A stretch of DNA of 64,000 bases from Erythrophleum ivorense (GCA_026724425.1 JAIUCV010000001.1:3730001-3794000), one strand, 5' to 3'; shown: positions 35,655 to 47,502, counted from the first letter of the stretch. Numbers and translations: made by a program. Notes: a model not told the origin generated them from the sequence alone.

Positions 35655-36117
35655 AGATATAAGATTGATGGACTTGGGCTGACAAACAAAGTAATTGAGC
35701 TTTTACTTTAAAGTCATTTTTTTGTCTTTTTTTTTACTTCTTTTTTTTTCTTTTAATTTGATTTTCAATTTTTGATTTTTTAGTTTTCTTGCTAATTTGG
35801 TTTTCTTATTATTTTTGAAGTTTATTCAGACAAAATACGATATTCACAATTGTCCCTCTTTACTTGTTTCTTAGGCAAGGAGATTGAAAGTATAATTTTT
35901 AATATTTTTTCATAAGGAATAGGTAAAGATAAGATTGATGGGCTTGGGTTGACAAACAGAGTAATTGGGCTTTTACTTTTAAGTCATTTTTTGTCTTTTT
36001 TTTAATTCTTTTTTTTTCTTTTAATTTGATTTTCAATTTTTGATTTTTTCAATTTTCTTGCTAATTTGGTTTTGATATTATTTTTGAAGTTTATTCGGAC
36101 GAAATAAGGTGTTTACA
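35655..36117. repeat. 269-bp-spaced direct duplication at the right end of the LTR-like insertion
   Basis: The segment at about 35657-35850 (ATAAGATTGATGGACTTGGG ... GTTTATTCAGACAAAATA) is repeated at about 35926-36110 (ATAAGATTGATGGGCTTGGG ... GTTTATTCGGACGAAATA). The second copy ends at the element terminus. This could be an internal repeat of a long terminal repeat. Confidence 0.75.
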
Positions 36118-36334
36118 TTCTGCATGTTGAGAGACAGAGAAAGCAACTTTCAAATAAATGATACAAATTCTAGGTTCATAAGGGTTTGAAGATTAAGTAT
36201 ATATCATCATCCTTTGCTGTGACGTCTCCCCAGCGGAAGTGCTGTAGCTCTCCAAACAGGGGGATCACCTCCTATGTGATTTTTTTTTTAATTTTACACT
36301 CCACTACTGGGATAGTACGGTGCTGTCTCAGCAG

Positions 36335-36362
36335 ATATATATATATATATATATATATATAT
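36335..36362. repeat. (AT)14 microsatellite
   Basis: AT dinucleotide run in the remaining part of intron 6 of SKS locus A, just right of the LTR-like insertion. Confidence 0.9.
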
Positions 36363-38199
36363 TCTAAAGACTAGCGGTTAAGTCAAAGATACGTAAGAAT
36401 GCCATTGCACAAGCATAATGGATCTTTTCCTTTTTGAGGTCCATGACCTTGGGTCTTGGGAGAGGAGTAGGAACAGAGCAAGAAAGGAATAATCATAACT
36501 AAGACATCAAGCCCGCCTCAATCGTAGAGACTGAGGCTGTAGCCTGGTGCGATAAGAGCTATCATTTTTTCATACTGAACATGAAATCTGTCTGATGTTT
36601 AGGTTTGGGAATGGAGACTGGACACTAGAGTCATGCAAAAGTAGTTTCAACCTTCTTGATCCAGTTGTGAGGTCTACTGGACAAGTGTACTCTAGAGGAT
36701 GGACAGCAGTGTGTGCATTCCTTGACAACCCTGGAATGTGAAACCTTAGGTCACAAAGTCTGAAACGTTGGTTTTTAAGTCAAGAACTATATATATCAGG
36801 GTTCATGACAATGATCCTGACCTTGCCAAGGAGAGGCCACCACCTGAAAAGTGAAAACCCGCTTTTGTAGGGTTAGTATTGTTTCCATATGATCTTCTAA
36901 ATTCAACTTGGAAAGTACGTAGTATGTACATAATTGTGTGATGCAGATGCTGCTTTGTTTATTTATTTATTAATTGTTTTGAATTAATTTCTTAATTAAA
37001 GTTTTAATTTAAGAATTAGGGTTTATAATTAGTATTTTATTGGGGTTATTTGAACAGTAATTATCCATATCCTAGATAACCATTTATTTTGTTTTAAAAA
37101 ATGCAACTATAATTCTTTAATTTTAGATTAGTTGCAGACATCCTTTCAACTTGAAAAATTAAAAATTAGCTCTTTAAACTTTTATTATTAAACATTTAAA
37201 ATCGAATAAAGATTTTATATTTTGGAAACACATGTTTCTTAATTATGATATTATTAATTATTAAATATTACTAAATATAAAATAGTATTTATTATATTTT
37301 AATAAATTTATTACTATAATCATACTCATTAATTACATAAAAATTAAATTAACTCTTTTAAGTATTATTAATTATTAAATAAGTTAATGTTTTAAATAAT
37401 TATTTAATAAAATATTTTATTATATATTTAATAATTAATTGTATCCTTACAAAAAAATGTGATTTAGAGAACGTAAGATTATTAGTTTCTAGAAATTTTT
37501 TTTTTCCTAATAATAAAGTTGTCACTTCAAACTTTTTTACTTGCCACATGGTATGCCTTCATTGGTTTAAAAGTAAGCAACGATGATTAAGATATTTAAA
37601 AAAGTTTAGTGCGAGATTGAAATACTCCAACTCATTTGATATGCAAAAAGTTAGATATAAAAATAAAAATATAAAGTAAAAAAGTGATTTTAAAAATAGA
37701 AAATGACTTTAATATCTTTATTTTTAATAATTGAATAATAATTAATAGATAGTATTAAGTAATAATTATAAAGGCAAAATAAACATTACACAAAATTTTG
37801 CTTTTCCAAATCCTTTTTCTCTACGCAACCAAACAAGCCATAAAATTCCAAAATTTTCAAATGCTAAAGGAAAAAAATTTAACAGGCTAATTTTTTTAAA
37901 AAATTTTTTGAAGCTGACGAGAGTATTTATAAATGATATAAAGTTAAGGAGGTGTATTTAAATTTTTCTCTATTTGATTTGTTTAGGTATTTTAGTTATG
38001 TTAAAATTTTGCAACTTATAGGCCTATATATGAGACTGTTTAGACACTGGTTCTATCTGCTTCTCTTTCTTTGTTCTTTACATTCTTGGTTCTTTGTCAA
38101 AAACTACAGGGAACTTTACTCATTTGAAATCTCCAGCAAATGCAACAGCTTCAGCCCCAACATTTATGCGCATAAATTTTTTAAAGTGAGGATTCATGA

Positions 38200-40500
38200 A
38201 ATTTACTTGAAGTGTGTTTAATTTTCTAATTTTTTTAATAAAAAACTCTCCCCTTTTTCAGTGCGCACTTCAAGCATACTGAATACAGATCTTATTTCAA
38301 AGGATCAATATTCAATATTTACAGGACCTAATATAAAAATCAATATATCAATATAATTGGTAATTAATAAAATTAATATTGTGGTTGGAGGTTCAATATA
38401 TATACTCACAAAATTCTTACACTTTTTGGCCTGCATTTTATTAAGTGGGTATTTATAGTTTAATGACATATTGTAATCATTGAAACTAAGATATGAGGGG
38501 ATTGAAGTATGCTTCTTTCTTCTTGAGTTTGGAGTTCTTCAATGTTTCATGCTCAATGACAAAATAAAACTAAATTGTTTCCAATTTTACCTTAGTTTGC
38601 TATTAATTTGTTTTTTTACTTGTCAATAACAAGTGTTGTGATACTGATAAGGATGGATTTGACGAATAGCGACTATTGTATTGTTAATTATTTTTTTCCC
38701 TTATAAAAAATAACTTAATTACATGACTGGCATCTTAAAATAAAAATACTGCTATAACTAAATTTATTTTGACTAAAAATATTATTATATTCAAAATTTA
38801 AGAAAAAAATTGACTTACATCCCTACTTCTGTAAGAATGAAAATATCTAATTTTCCTCCCTTTATGTAACAATCGTTGCAAAGATCCTCCTACATAGACT
38901 AACATTACCATCTTAACTACGCAATACTTATTATTATTTTTCTTTTTCTAAAAGCATTCATAACAAGTAAATATAGTTATTTATTATGCCCTTGTAATTT
39001 TTAAAAGGTTTAAGTTCAAATCCAACGTACTATATAAATCATCCCTGCATTTTCTCGTTGTCAAAGTTGATGTCTAACAATTTTATTAAAAGATGATGAT
39101 TCAATAATTTTTTTTTAAAAAAGGCTTTTAATGATTTATAATGTTTTTGGATAACATGACATAACTGGGCAACAAGAAGTAGAGCTGAGAAAATTTACAT
39201 TCCATTACTTGCACGTTGGGATGTTGTGACAGTACCCTATTAGCAATCTGCCAATATTTTTAATTAATAGAAAATAAAGTAATCGAGGAAATTAAATATT
39301 TATGGGTAACAATGGTGATAGTAACGGGTTGAAAAGGGGGAAAAAAAAGAAATTGTTCCTAGCAAAATGAACACCAAAATAATTTTAAAGAAAAAATTTT
39401 CTTACAAAGCAAAAATAGAGCAATTAAGGAAAATATTTGCTTATATTCCTTTTGTACCAGAAAATTGAGTATTAGTGTTATTTAGATTTTGAAAAATAAA
39501 TAATTCTTGTTTAAAATTTAGAATTCAATTCAACAATGATTTAAAATTAGATTACATTCTTTTGACACAAAAATTATATGATATATATGAATAACAACAG
39601 TACTAATTGCTTAATGCTCACAAGAGTTTTGAAAACCGACTTGTAATGAAGATATGAATGGCACAGGTAAGAACTACAAGTTATGTAATTAATAATGTTT
39701 TAAAATTTGGATTAGTTAATTAATTAGTAGAGATATTGGTTTATGGTTTACTGATATGATTCTAAGTAAATTATGATTGAATAGATGATAATTAAATATT
39801 TATTTTTAGTGTTATAGATTAAAAATATAATATAATAAATAATTTTTATATATTAAAAAAATATATAGATAAATCACTACCATTAATGGATATGAGTTTT
39901 AATACTTTTTTAGTGGCTGTTTATTATTATTATTATTATTATTGGTCTTTATTTTGTTTGGCTTTTATTTTCTGGACTTTTACTGATAAAACCAAAAAAA
40001 AAATTATAGCGATTGACAGTTCGACCAACTTTTAGGTAAGTTGATTTTGAGGTTCTATAGCCAGTTCATTAGGTTGACAGACTTGTCTGATTCAATTTTT
40101 CATTCTGTGGTAATAGCATGAAGATTATTAGTGTCTTGATACTTAGGGTGTAAATTCAATTCAATTTTTAATTTTATTTAAAATTAAATAAATTAATAAA
40201 TAAATGATAAGTAAAGTCAAATAACTATCCGTTAATTACAAGTTAGATACTAGAATTCTAAAATCTGTTGAGAATCATTTCTTTCATAGAATTAGGCCAA
40301 ATATCAAATAAGCTGTATCTGCATGAACACAAAAATTAGGAGCCAAAGAAAACAACTAAAGGAAAAATTACAAGGAAACAAATTTGAAGTCTTGGACTTC
40401 GGCCGGCTTTTGTCCTACTTGAATTTCAAGCTACCTCGATTTCTTGATCTTTCCTTCTCAACCTGATCATGGTGAAATCTTAGAAGGTGAAGGGCTTGCA
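38200..40500. other. Spacer between SKS loci A and B
   Basis: AT-rich with no gene supported. The words GCACGTTGGGATGTTGTGAC at about 39211 recur as GCACGCTGGAATGTTGTGAC at about 45756, upstream of locus C, marking sequence shared by the flanks of the duplicated units. A short (ATT)n run lies near 39920-39945. The 5' flank of B (40380-40500) is more balanced in composition but shows no TATA box. Confidence 0.45.
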
Positions 40501-42088
40501 TCAGTGGCTCCAACGGGGGCATGTTAGATGTGGAACTATGGTGCTAATTACAGTCTTTGTGACAGTAGCCGACAGTGTTGATTTATTCCTTGAATGGCAC
40601 GTTACCATCGATTTGAGTATCAAGCCGGTGACGGCCGATCAAGCGGTGCAGATTAATTGATTTTAGCCTCTGATTCTAAACATTGTAGCGTAATTAATAT
40701 GAATAATAATACTGTCTTTTGCAGGTTATAACAATCAATGGCATGTTCCCAGGCCCCCTTATAAATGCTACGACAAATGATATGATCCATCTCAATGTTT
40801 TTAATGATTTGGATGAACCCTTGCTATTTACATGGTATACTCCTCTCTTCCTCTCTGTATCAATAAATTCAGTACTTCCTGATTGTGATGTACTTGAAAC
40901 AACAGAATATATTCTTGAAGCAAGATACAAATTATTGAAATTGAAACCAGTGAAAATTTTCTTTCATATGAAATGGGAGTTGTTGCCCTTATTTAATTAG
41001 TTTTAATGTTAGTGACTTGACCATGGGTTTTGGGGCAGGCATAAGAAAGGCAATGCTAATGGAAACTTTTATGAAATTATGGTATTCAGATATAAACACA
41101 GGATTAATAACCTGCAATTTTTTTAAGTACTTCTTTGGATTTAGCATTGGTGTTTTGTCTAAGCATAGAAAATATTGGTGTTGGTGTAGGAATGGCATTC
41201 AACAAAGGTTGAATTCATGGCAAGATGGGGTTTCAGGCACAAACTGCCCCATCCAACCTGGTACCAACTGGACTTACGTTTTCCAAACCAAAGACCAAAT
41301 TGGCACCTTCTCCTATTTCCCTTCCATTAATTTCCTTAAAGCCGGAGGAGGGTTTGGCCCGATTCGAGTCAACAATCTCCCTGTGGTCGAAGTTACCTTT
41401 GCTACACCAGAAGCAGAATTTGATCTTCTGATTGGCGACTGGTACCAAACTAGCTACAAGGTAACTAACTCACTGCTTATCAGACCAGGGTCAATTCTTC
41501 TGGGGAACACTCTAGGATTAAAAATTAGCATATCCTCACTTTTAATTGTTTTCCATGAACACCTCTAAATTTTTTTAATCAATGTATTCATTTAGTTAAC
41601 TCTCTGATACATAATTTAATGCAGGATGTTAGGTCCAATCAGAATGTTACTCCTGATTGGATGTTAATAAATGGCAAACCACCATATTTGAACAATCTTT
41701 CAATATCCCATGAGTCCTTCAATGTTACACAAGGTGAAAAACATAAACAAGAACACAATTAACTATTATCCTATAATCCTCTGGGGTATATATAGTAACT
41801 TCTGCTCTATCTTCATGTGGCACAGGAAAAACATATTTGCTCAGGATATCACATGTGGGGACAACTTGGAGCTTCAATTTCAGGATCCAAAGTCACAGAA
41901 TGGTTTTGGTTGAATCATATGTGAGTCAGATAGAATTGGATTCTCTTGATGTTCATGTAGGGCAGTCCTGTTCTGTTCTTGTCACAGCAAACCAAAGTGC
42001 TGCTGATTACTACATAGTGGCCTCTCCTAAATTGCATAATGACTCAGATATAACAAATCTTGTTGGCATAGCTGTGCTTCATTATGAC

Positions 42089-42090
42089 AT
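42089..42090 (+). other. 1-nt frameshift in exon 5 of SKS locus B
   Basis: Upstream the frame reads VGIAVLHYD; downstream the family frame resumes one base off as PANGSLPSGPDPFDLQFSIN. Locus C has GACAACTCT where B has GACATCC, locating the lost base within a few nucleotides. Reading on without correction gives a stop a few codons into exon 6. Confidence 0.75.
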
Positions 42091-42227
42091 CCAACCACCC
42101 CTGCTAATGGTTCTCTCCCAAGTGGTCCTGACCCATTTGATCTTCAGTTCTCAATCAACCAATCTAAATCCATTAGGTAATTACGTGTGACACTAAAGTG
42201 ATCCATTCATTGCTTATTTATTTGTTT

Positions 42228-42546
42228 GAGTAAACTAAAAAGATATCATTACCATCAATTTGGTTTTAAAAACATAATAATTTAGTCTTAATCCTAACTT
42301 GGTTAAAAAATTCCGACTTGAAAATTGGCATGTAATACAATTCATTTTAAATTTGTGTTTTAATTTTTGTCAAATGTTTACATCAGCAAATAGTGTGCTG
42401 TGTTGGACAAGAATAGTCCACGCCATCACTTCCATTAATATTCTCTTAGTAGAGTAGGAGTCATGATTAAAATGATATATTTGTTAAAATATTAGGACTA
42501 AATTGATGTTAGTGATATTTTTCAAGAATCAATGTGGTGGTTCACT
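42228..42546. mobile_element. MITE-like element in intron 5 of SKS locus B
   Basis: The left arm GAGTAAACTAAAAAGATATC followed by ATCAATTTGGTTTT pairs with the reverse complement of the right arm, GAGTGAACCACCACATTGAT ... AATATCACTAACATCAATTT. About 319 bp, no coding. Locus A carries a different MITE in the same intron, so intron 5 was hit independently. Confidence 0.5.
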
Positions 42547-44217
42547 CTATCTGTTTTTGTCTGGCTGTATCTATAACATTCAAGGTAAAAGTATGCTCTC
42601 ATACTATAATATAGTAACAGCAATGCTTCCAAACAGTTTTGGAAAGTTTTGAGAATTTGTTCTGATTTTGGGTTCATGACATACTAAAATTCACATTTGG
42701 GTCTGTTTTGTATTGAAGGTGGAACCTAACTGCAGGAGCTGCAAGGCCTAACCCTCAAGGAACCTTCAATGTAACAAATGTGACAATATCTCAGACCTTC
42801 ATTCTGAAGGCATCAACATCTGACATAGATGGCTCTTTACGCTACACAGTAAACAATGTGTCATACTTAACCCCAGATACACCACTAAAGCTAGCTGATC
42901 ACTTCAGCAATGGAACTGGAGTCTATGCTCTTGATGAATATCCTACAGACTCCTCAAATGTTAACGCAGTGCGTGGAGTTTTCGTAGCAAGTGGATTGCA
43001 TAAAGGGTGGTTGGAGATAGTGTTTAAGAATGAATTAGAGACCATGGATGCTTGGCATTTGGATGGATTTAACTTCTTTGCTATTGGGTAAGTGTTGATA
43101 AACAGGTTCAGTGAAGTCAATGATCAGTTGCTATTTTTCTGCTATACCACTATATATAAAACTGAAGTTAATGTTTCTGTTTAGATATGGAGATGGAGAA
43201 TGGAAACCTGAATTAAATTCAAGTTATAACCTTCATGACCCAGTGGCTCGCTCCACTGTGCAAGTGTTCCCTAGGGGTTGGAGTGCAGTGTATGCATACC
43301 TTGACAACCCTGGAATGTGGCATTTGAGATCACAGAAACAGAGAAATTGGTACTTAGGTCAAGAGCTCTATGTCAGGGTCTATGATCCAGATCCTAACCC
43401 TGACAAAGAGAGCCCACCTCCGCAGAATCTCCTCTTATGTGGTCAGTTCATCTTTCTTCTTTGTTTTTTATTTTATTTTTTCATCAATTGGAAGCAAAGA
43501 TCAAAATTTTCCAATGGGTGCTATTAACAAGTAAAAAAAGGCCAGTAGATCTTCTCTAGTCTATGATAGAATCTATTAATGAGAAAAGACTGAGATCCAT
43601 CCATGTGAGCCTCATCTCTCTATGTTTCTTTTTCTCTTATACATGATTCTTTTCTGTACCAAAGAGAATCCAATAGTTATTACAATGAGACTAATAGATA
43701 AGGGGTCAACTGTAATTTTTCAGTAAAATACAGGGTGAATGTACGATTTCTCTTTTTTTATTTTTTTTATTCATGTTTGTGGGTGTTGATGTTTTGACCA
43801 TTCACAGGCAAATTTCAACCTCCTGCACCAAGCCCTTCTCCCTCTGGGCCACTTGCACCATCAACCTCTAATTCTAGGGCATCTACTCCGCAAATGACAT
43901 GGTATTAACATAATTGGAGATTTTTTTTAGTATCATTTATATTACATCTAGTGCTTACAACGTAATATTTATTGTTCTTTCTTTCTTTCCTTTTTCTTTT
44001 TTCTGGTATTAATAGGCTTCTTGTTGCCATGATCACTGCCATGCTTCCTCTATATTGGTTAGCATCGTGAGGCTGCACTCTTCGCTAAGAAGATTGGAGA
44101 TTCAGATACACAGTTTCTCACTATATTTGAATTGTGTTTTGTATTGGGGTCAATATCTACTTTTTTTTAAAGTACAAAACACCTCATTCATATCTATGAG
44201 CAGGGAAGATAACATAC

Positions 44218-44955
44218 AGGTCAAGACGGACCCAAATAATATACTTTAGGGCAGCCTTCTAAAACAAAATTTATAAGTGTTATATATGTATATAATATTA
44301 TTTTTTTAAAAAATTTTAATCTACCCCCTAGCGCTCCTAAAAATTTTTCATTTGCTTCCTTTAATATTTTAAAATTTCAAACACATGCTTTTAAAGATAT
44401 AATTGCCTCTTACATCAATTATAAAAGTAAATTTTATAAAACAAATAAAACAATAAAATATATTAAAGCTTCTTTAAGAAAAATTAATGACATACTCTCC
44501 ACTATTTGACTCTCACTCTTTTACAATTTTTTTTTTCCTTTAACTATACTCTTTACTTATTATAAAAACAAAATTTTGTAATAAAATAAAAAATGATTTT
44601 TTTATAGATAATTAGATTGTTTATTTATATTGAAAATGAGATTATAAATAATTTTATTATAGAGAAGATTACAAATAAAATCTATTAAATCATAAATCAG
44701 AGAATATAATTTAATACATATTGCATTACTTTCAGTATATGTTTTTTGGGCATTAAGATAGCTATATTTATTTTAGTGTTATTATGCTTATGTAATTATT
44801 ATTATTATTAATCTTTATCTTTTTATTTATTAAAATTTATTATTATATTAATTCAATAAATAGTTGAAATTATATTTTTTTAATAGTTATTAGTACTTGT
44901 ATTAAGTACATATTTTTGCCCCCATACTATTTTTTCTAGTTCCATCCTTGCTTCT
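44218..44955. mobile_element. Possible TIR DNA element downstream of SKS locus B
   Basis: The left end CAAGACGGACCCAAATAATA (then TACTTTAGGGCA) pairs imperfectly with the reverse complement of the right end, CAAGGATGGAACTAGAAAAA (then ATAGTATGGGGGCA). No coding. The right ~200 bp is repeated directly at about 44980-45165 (CTATTATTTTTTCTAATTCC). Confidence 0.4.
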
Positions 44956-45165
44956 AGCATATGCTTTCCTAATATAGAGGTAATTATATTTATTTTAGTA
45001 TTATTATGATTCTCTAATTTTTTTTAATTATTATGTTTTTTTGGTTTTTATTTTAGTAAATTTTATTATCATATTAATTCAATAGATACTTAAAATTATA
45101 TATTTTTAACAATTAGTGTACTCTCTATTATTTTTTCTAATTCCATTCTTAACAATGGTCACAAA
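44745..45165. repeat. Tandem direct duplication, ~220-bp spacing
   Basis: TATATTTATTTTAGTGTTAT near 44763 and TATATTTATTTTAGTATTAT near 44988 begin two copies that both end in TTTTTTCTAGTTCCATCCTT-type sequence (44933 and 45137). Confidence 0.6.
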
Positions 45166-45718
45166 AACAGCCATTCTAACCCCGGGAAGCATATTTTATT
45201 CAGCCAAGTCCAAAGATCCTGATCCATAAAACCCTAAATCCTTATGCGCAATTGGATTAGTGCACTTTTTATTACATTAAAATATTATTCTTTGTTCTCG
45301 TTTATTTTTGAGTGTGATTTACGAATAATGTGATAAGCACAACCCATTTAAATTTAACAAAGATAAAAAAAAAAATCTGTTGGCTGAAAATATTTCAAAG
45401 CTTAAAAACGACCTCAAGTTTTGATTGTTATTTAAGGTTGACATATCAATATATCTCTTCTAACTCACAATAAAATGAGTGATATTAATACAATCTCTTC
45501 TTGCCACCTTGGTTAGAATTCTTTTTGAGAAAAATAAATATCATCTCAATTTTTACAATTTTGCTCAGGAAAGCTGGATTTAACTAAAAGCTTGAGATTT
45601 GCTCGTATAATAAGACAAATTTGTTTCACATAAATCTTTAAAAAATCTAATAGTAAGAGAGAATTTAAAATTTTAAAGAATTGAGCTCTTCATAACATTG
45701 TCTTAAGTTTAAATGTTC

Positions 45719-45744
45719 TATATATATATATATATATATATATA
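45719..45744. repeat. (AT)13 microsatellite
   Basis: AT dinucleotide run. Confidence 0.9.
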
Positions 45745-46119
45745 GTCTATTAGTTGCACGCTGGAATGTTGTGACAATTAAACTACTAAATTATAGGGGA
45801 GGGATGGGGAGATTAGATGAACAGGCCCATTCTTGAGAAACTTCAAAGCTCCATTGGTAACTAAATATAATGAAAAAGAATTGGATAAAATAAAAAATGA
45901 AATTAAAAAAGTGATTCTAAAAATAAAAAATAATTCTTGTATTTTTATTTTAAAAATAATAAAAATAATCAATAATAAATATAAAAATATAATAAATATT
46001 ATTAAAAAAATGTTATTTTCCGCCACTGAATGGGCAGTAAATTTGCTAGCTAAAAAATTTAAATTTGATTTGACTCATTTATTATATAAATAATTTTAAG
46101 TAATATATTAAGTTAGTTT

Positions 46120-47235
46120 AAATATATAAATTAAATTTAAAAATTTAATGCTTATCTTGTCCAATTTATAAATAATTTGATTATTAATAAAATATTAAAA
46201 TATTAATATTTTTATAGTATTCATAATTTATTCAAAATCATAAATAAATACAATAAGTTAATTAAAGTTCAATTTCGATTGATTTAAATAAACACAATTG
46301 TGCAAACTAAAAATCCCCTATAGCGTAACAAAAATAGAACGCAAATCGACTACAAGTTATGCAGTTCATTAAAATTAGTAGTCTCCTAATATTTACTTAA
46401 CAGGCGTAAATAATTTTTTTTTTTAATTTTAATTTTTCAACAATAAATAAATAATAAGATTTTATTACTATTCTTTAAGTTAAGATAATAAGATTTTATT
46501 AAAAAAGCCAATTTTTTAAAATGATATATTTTTTATTTATTTTGTTGAATAATCCATACTTATTTCAAAACAAGCTAAGGAATGTATACGAAAACAAAAG
46601 AAAAAAAAAAATAAATTAATTAAACTTAAAAATTAATACTCAACTCGTTCAACTTATAGGTAATTTGATTACTAATAAAATATTAAAATATTGATATTTT
46701 GTAGTATTCAAATGAATTAAAAATTATATATATATTATTAAAAACTATAATATTAATTGTTCTAAATTTTGTTATATAAACACCCACAAAATAAAAGCTC
46801 ACAATTTTTTTAATTTTATTTATATACGTGTATACATTATATATATATATATATATATATCATTTCTATAATATTATTTGTAAACTGTTCAAACTTATTT
46901 AATAAAAGAATCAAGAATAATTATAATTTTTTCTGGGGGTTTGGTAGGCATAAAAACTCACTAAGGGAGACAGGAGAAGGGGAATGGAGAATAAAATTAA
47001 CATATATTTTCATTAACACTTATGTTAAAAAAAAAGAATATTATTTAAATAAAAACTTTTAGGCTAACGACCACAGATTGTAACTTAATTAAAGTTCAAA
47101 CTCAATTTATTTAAATAAAAAATAGTGCAAATTAAAATTCCCCAACAGCCGTTACAAAAATAGAACGCGAATCAACTACAAGTTACGCAATTCATTAAAA
47201 TTAGTAATGTCCTAATATTACTTAACGGGCGTAAC
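46120..47235. repeat. Interleaved direct repeats upstream of SKS locus C
   Basis: Two repeat pairs. AATTTGATTATTAATAAAAT near 46177 recurs as AATTTGATTACTAATAAAAT near 46662. AAAATAGAACGCAAATCGAC near 46330 recurs as AAAATAGAACGCGAATCAAC near 47157, followed in both by TACAAGTTA-GCA-TTCATTAAAA. The spacings (about 490 and 830 bp) differ, so at least one rearrangement followed the duplication. Confidence 0.65.
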
Positions 47236-47375
47236 TTATTATATAACTTGAATTTTTCAAAATAAATGAAGAATAAGTGATTCTTCCAATAGCTATACAA
47301 CAATTACAATTTACTATTCTTTTAAGTTAAGATACTAAAATTTTATTAAAAAGCCCAAATTGTTTTCCCGTTAAA

Positions 47376-47378
<3 letters not shown>

Positions 47379-47411
<33 letters not shown>

Positions 47412-47461
47412 TTGTGTGTGTGTGTGTGTGTGTTAAACAAGCTAAGAAATATCCAAGGAAG

Positions 47462-47499
<38 letters not shown>
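47379..47499. repeat. Compound (AT)n-(TG)n-(AT)n microsatellite
   Basis: (AT)16 at 47379-47410, (TG)10 at 47413-47432 and (AT)17 at 47465-47499, lying about 130-250 bp before the ATG of locus C. Alternating purine-pyrimidine tracts this close to a promoter are length-variable. Confidence 0.9.

Positions 47500-47502
<3 letters not shown>

Larger units (their letters stand above)
31279..36117. mobile_element. 4,839-bp LTR-like insertion (solo LTR or non-autonomous LTR element)
   Basis: The 5-bp word TTCTG flanks the insert on both sides (31274-31278 and 36118-36122). Between them the sequence begins TGTCACATAC and ends GTGTTTACA, so it has the TG...CA ends (TGT...ACA) typical of LTR retroelements. 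It sits in intron 6 of SKS locus A, where the matching introns of B and C are only about 100 bp. I see no gag-pol coding and no copy of its left end near its right end, so a very long solo LTR or a LARD-type element are the options. It contains the GTGTTAGGCACC word with a TTCTTAAGAACG palindrome near 31450-31483, a 157-bp minisatellite and a 269-bp duplication. Which strand it reads on is not clear. Confidence 0.7.
27472..38180 (+). pseudogene. SKS locus A: SKU5-similar multicopper-oxidase-like pseudogene
   Basis: Exon remnants in family order: 27472-27618 (signal peptide, TDVFLECYVTLDTN), 27721-27830, 28767-29007, 29092-29215, ~29561-29923 (VGNSVSFNCRIQNHQMVLVE), 30637-30996 (RWNLTAGAARPNPQG, SWHLDGYG), 36603-36871 (DNPGM), and a likely Pro/Ala/Thr exon from 38110 (SPANATASAPT). 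Lesions: the donors of exons 2 and 3 are TT instead of GT; exon 3 has at least two deletions (one of 17 nt) and a stop; exon 6 has TAA and TAG; exon 7 has TGA for the Trp after NPGM and a frameshift. Its introns carry MITE-like insertions and a 4.8-kb LTR-like element. Intact relatives are GPI-anchored or secreted wall proteins in cell expansion that lack copper-ligand histidines. The final exon was not found. This is the most degraded of the three copies. Confidence 0.88.
40504..44070 (+). pseudogene. SKS locus B: nearly intact SKU5-similar gene with two lesions
   Basis: Nine exons: 40538-40645 (from the first usable ATG), 40725-40834, 41190-41460, 41625-41733, 41826-42176, 42719-43087, 43185-43441, 43808-43901, 44016-44070. 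All borders are GT/AG, and exons 2-9 fit 575 codons if one base is allowed. It has cupredoxin-like domains (INGMFPGPLINATTND, SWQDGVSGTNCPI, FNFRIQSHRMVLVE, WNLTAGAARPNPQG, SYNLHDPVARSTVQVFP), a Pro/Ser-rich spacer (APSPSPSGPLAPS) and a hydrophobic tail fit for a GPI signal. Oxidase copper motifs are replaced (FTWNG for HWHG, AWHLDGFN for HLHGH), as in non-catalytic SKU5 relatives. Lesions: the position matching locus C's ATG is GTG (40504) with a net +1 indel after it, and one base is missing near 42089, which brings a stop early in exon 6. It could be a young pseudogene, or the base could be an assembly error. Confidence 0.85.

Noticed and set aside
35262..35711. 149-codon frame rich in Phe and Leu
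   Set aside because: It crosses poly-T stretches at the right end of the insertion, and no motif or family resemblance is seen.
41017..41568. 183-codon open frame as a separate gene
   Set aside because: It is exon 3 of SKS locus B extended into the flanking introns; the splice sites at 41189/41190 and 41460/41461 define the real exon.
45778..46093. Frames on both strands in the B-C spacer
   Set aside because: Ile/Lys/Asn-dominated translation typical of AT-rich DNA, mutually overlapping on opposite strands.
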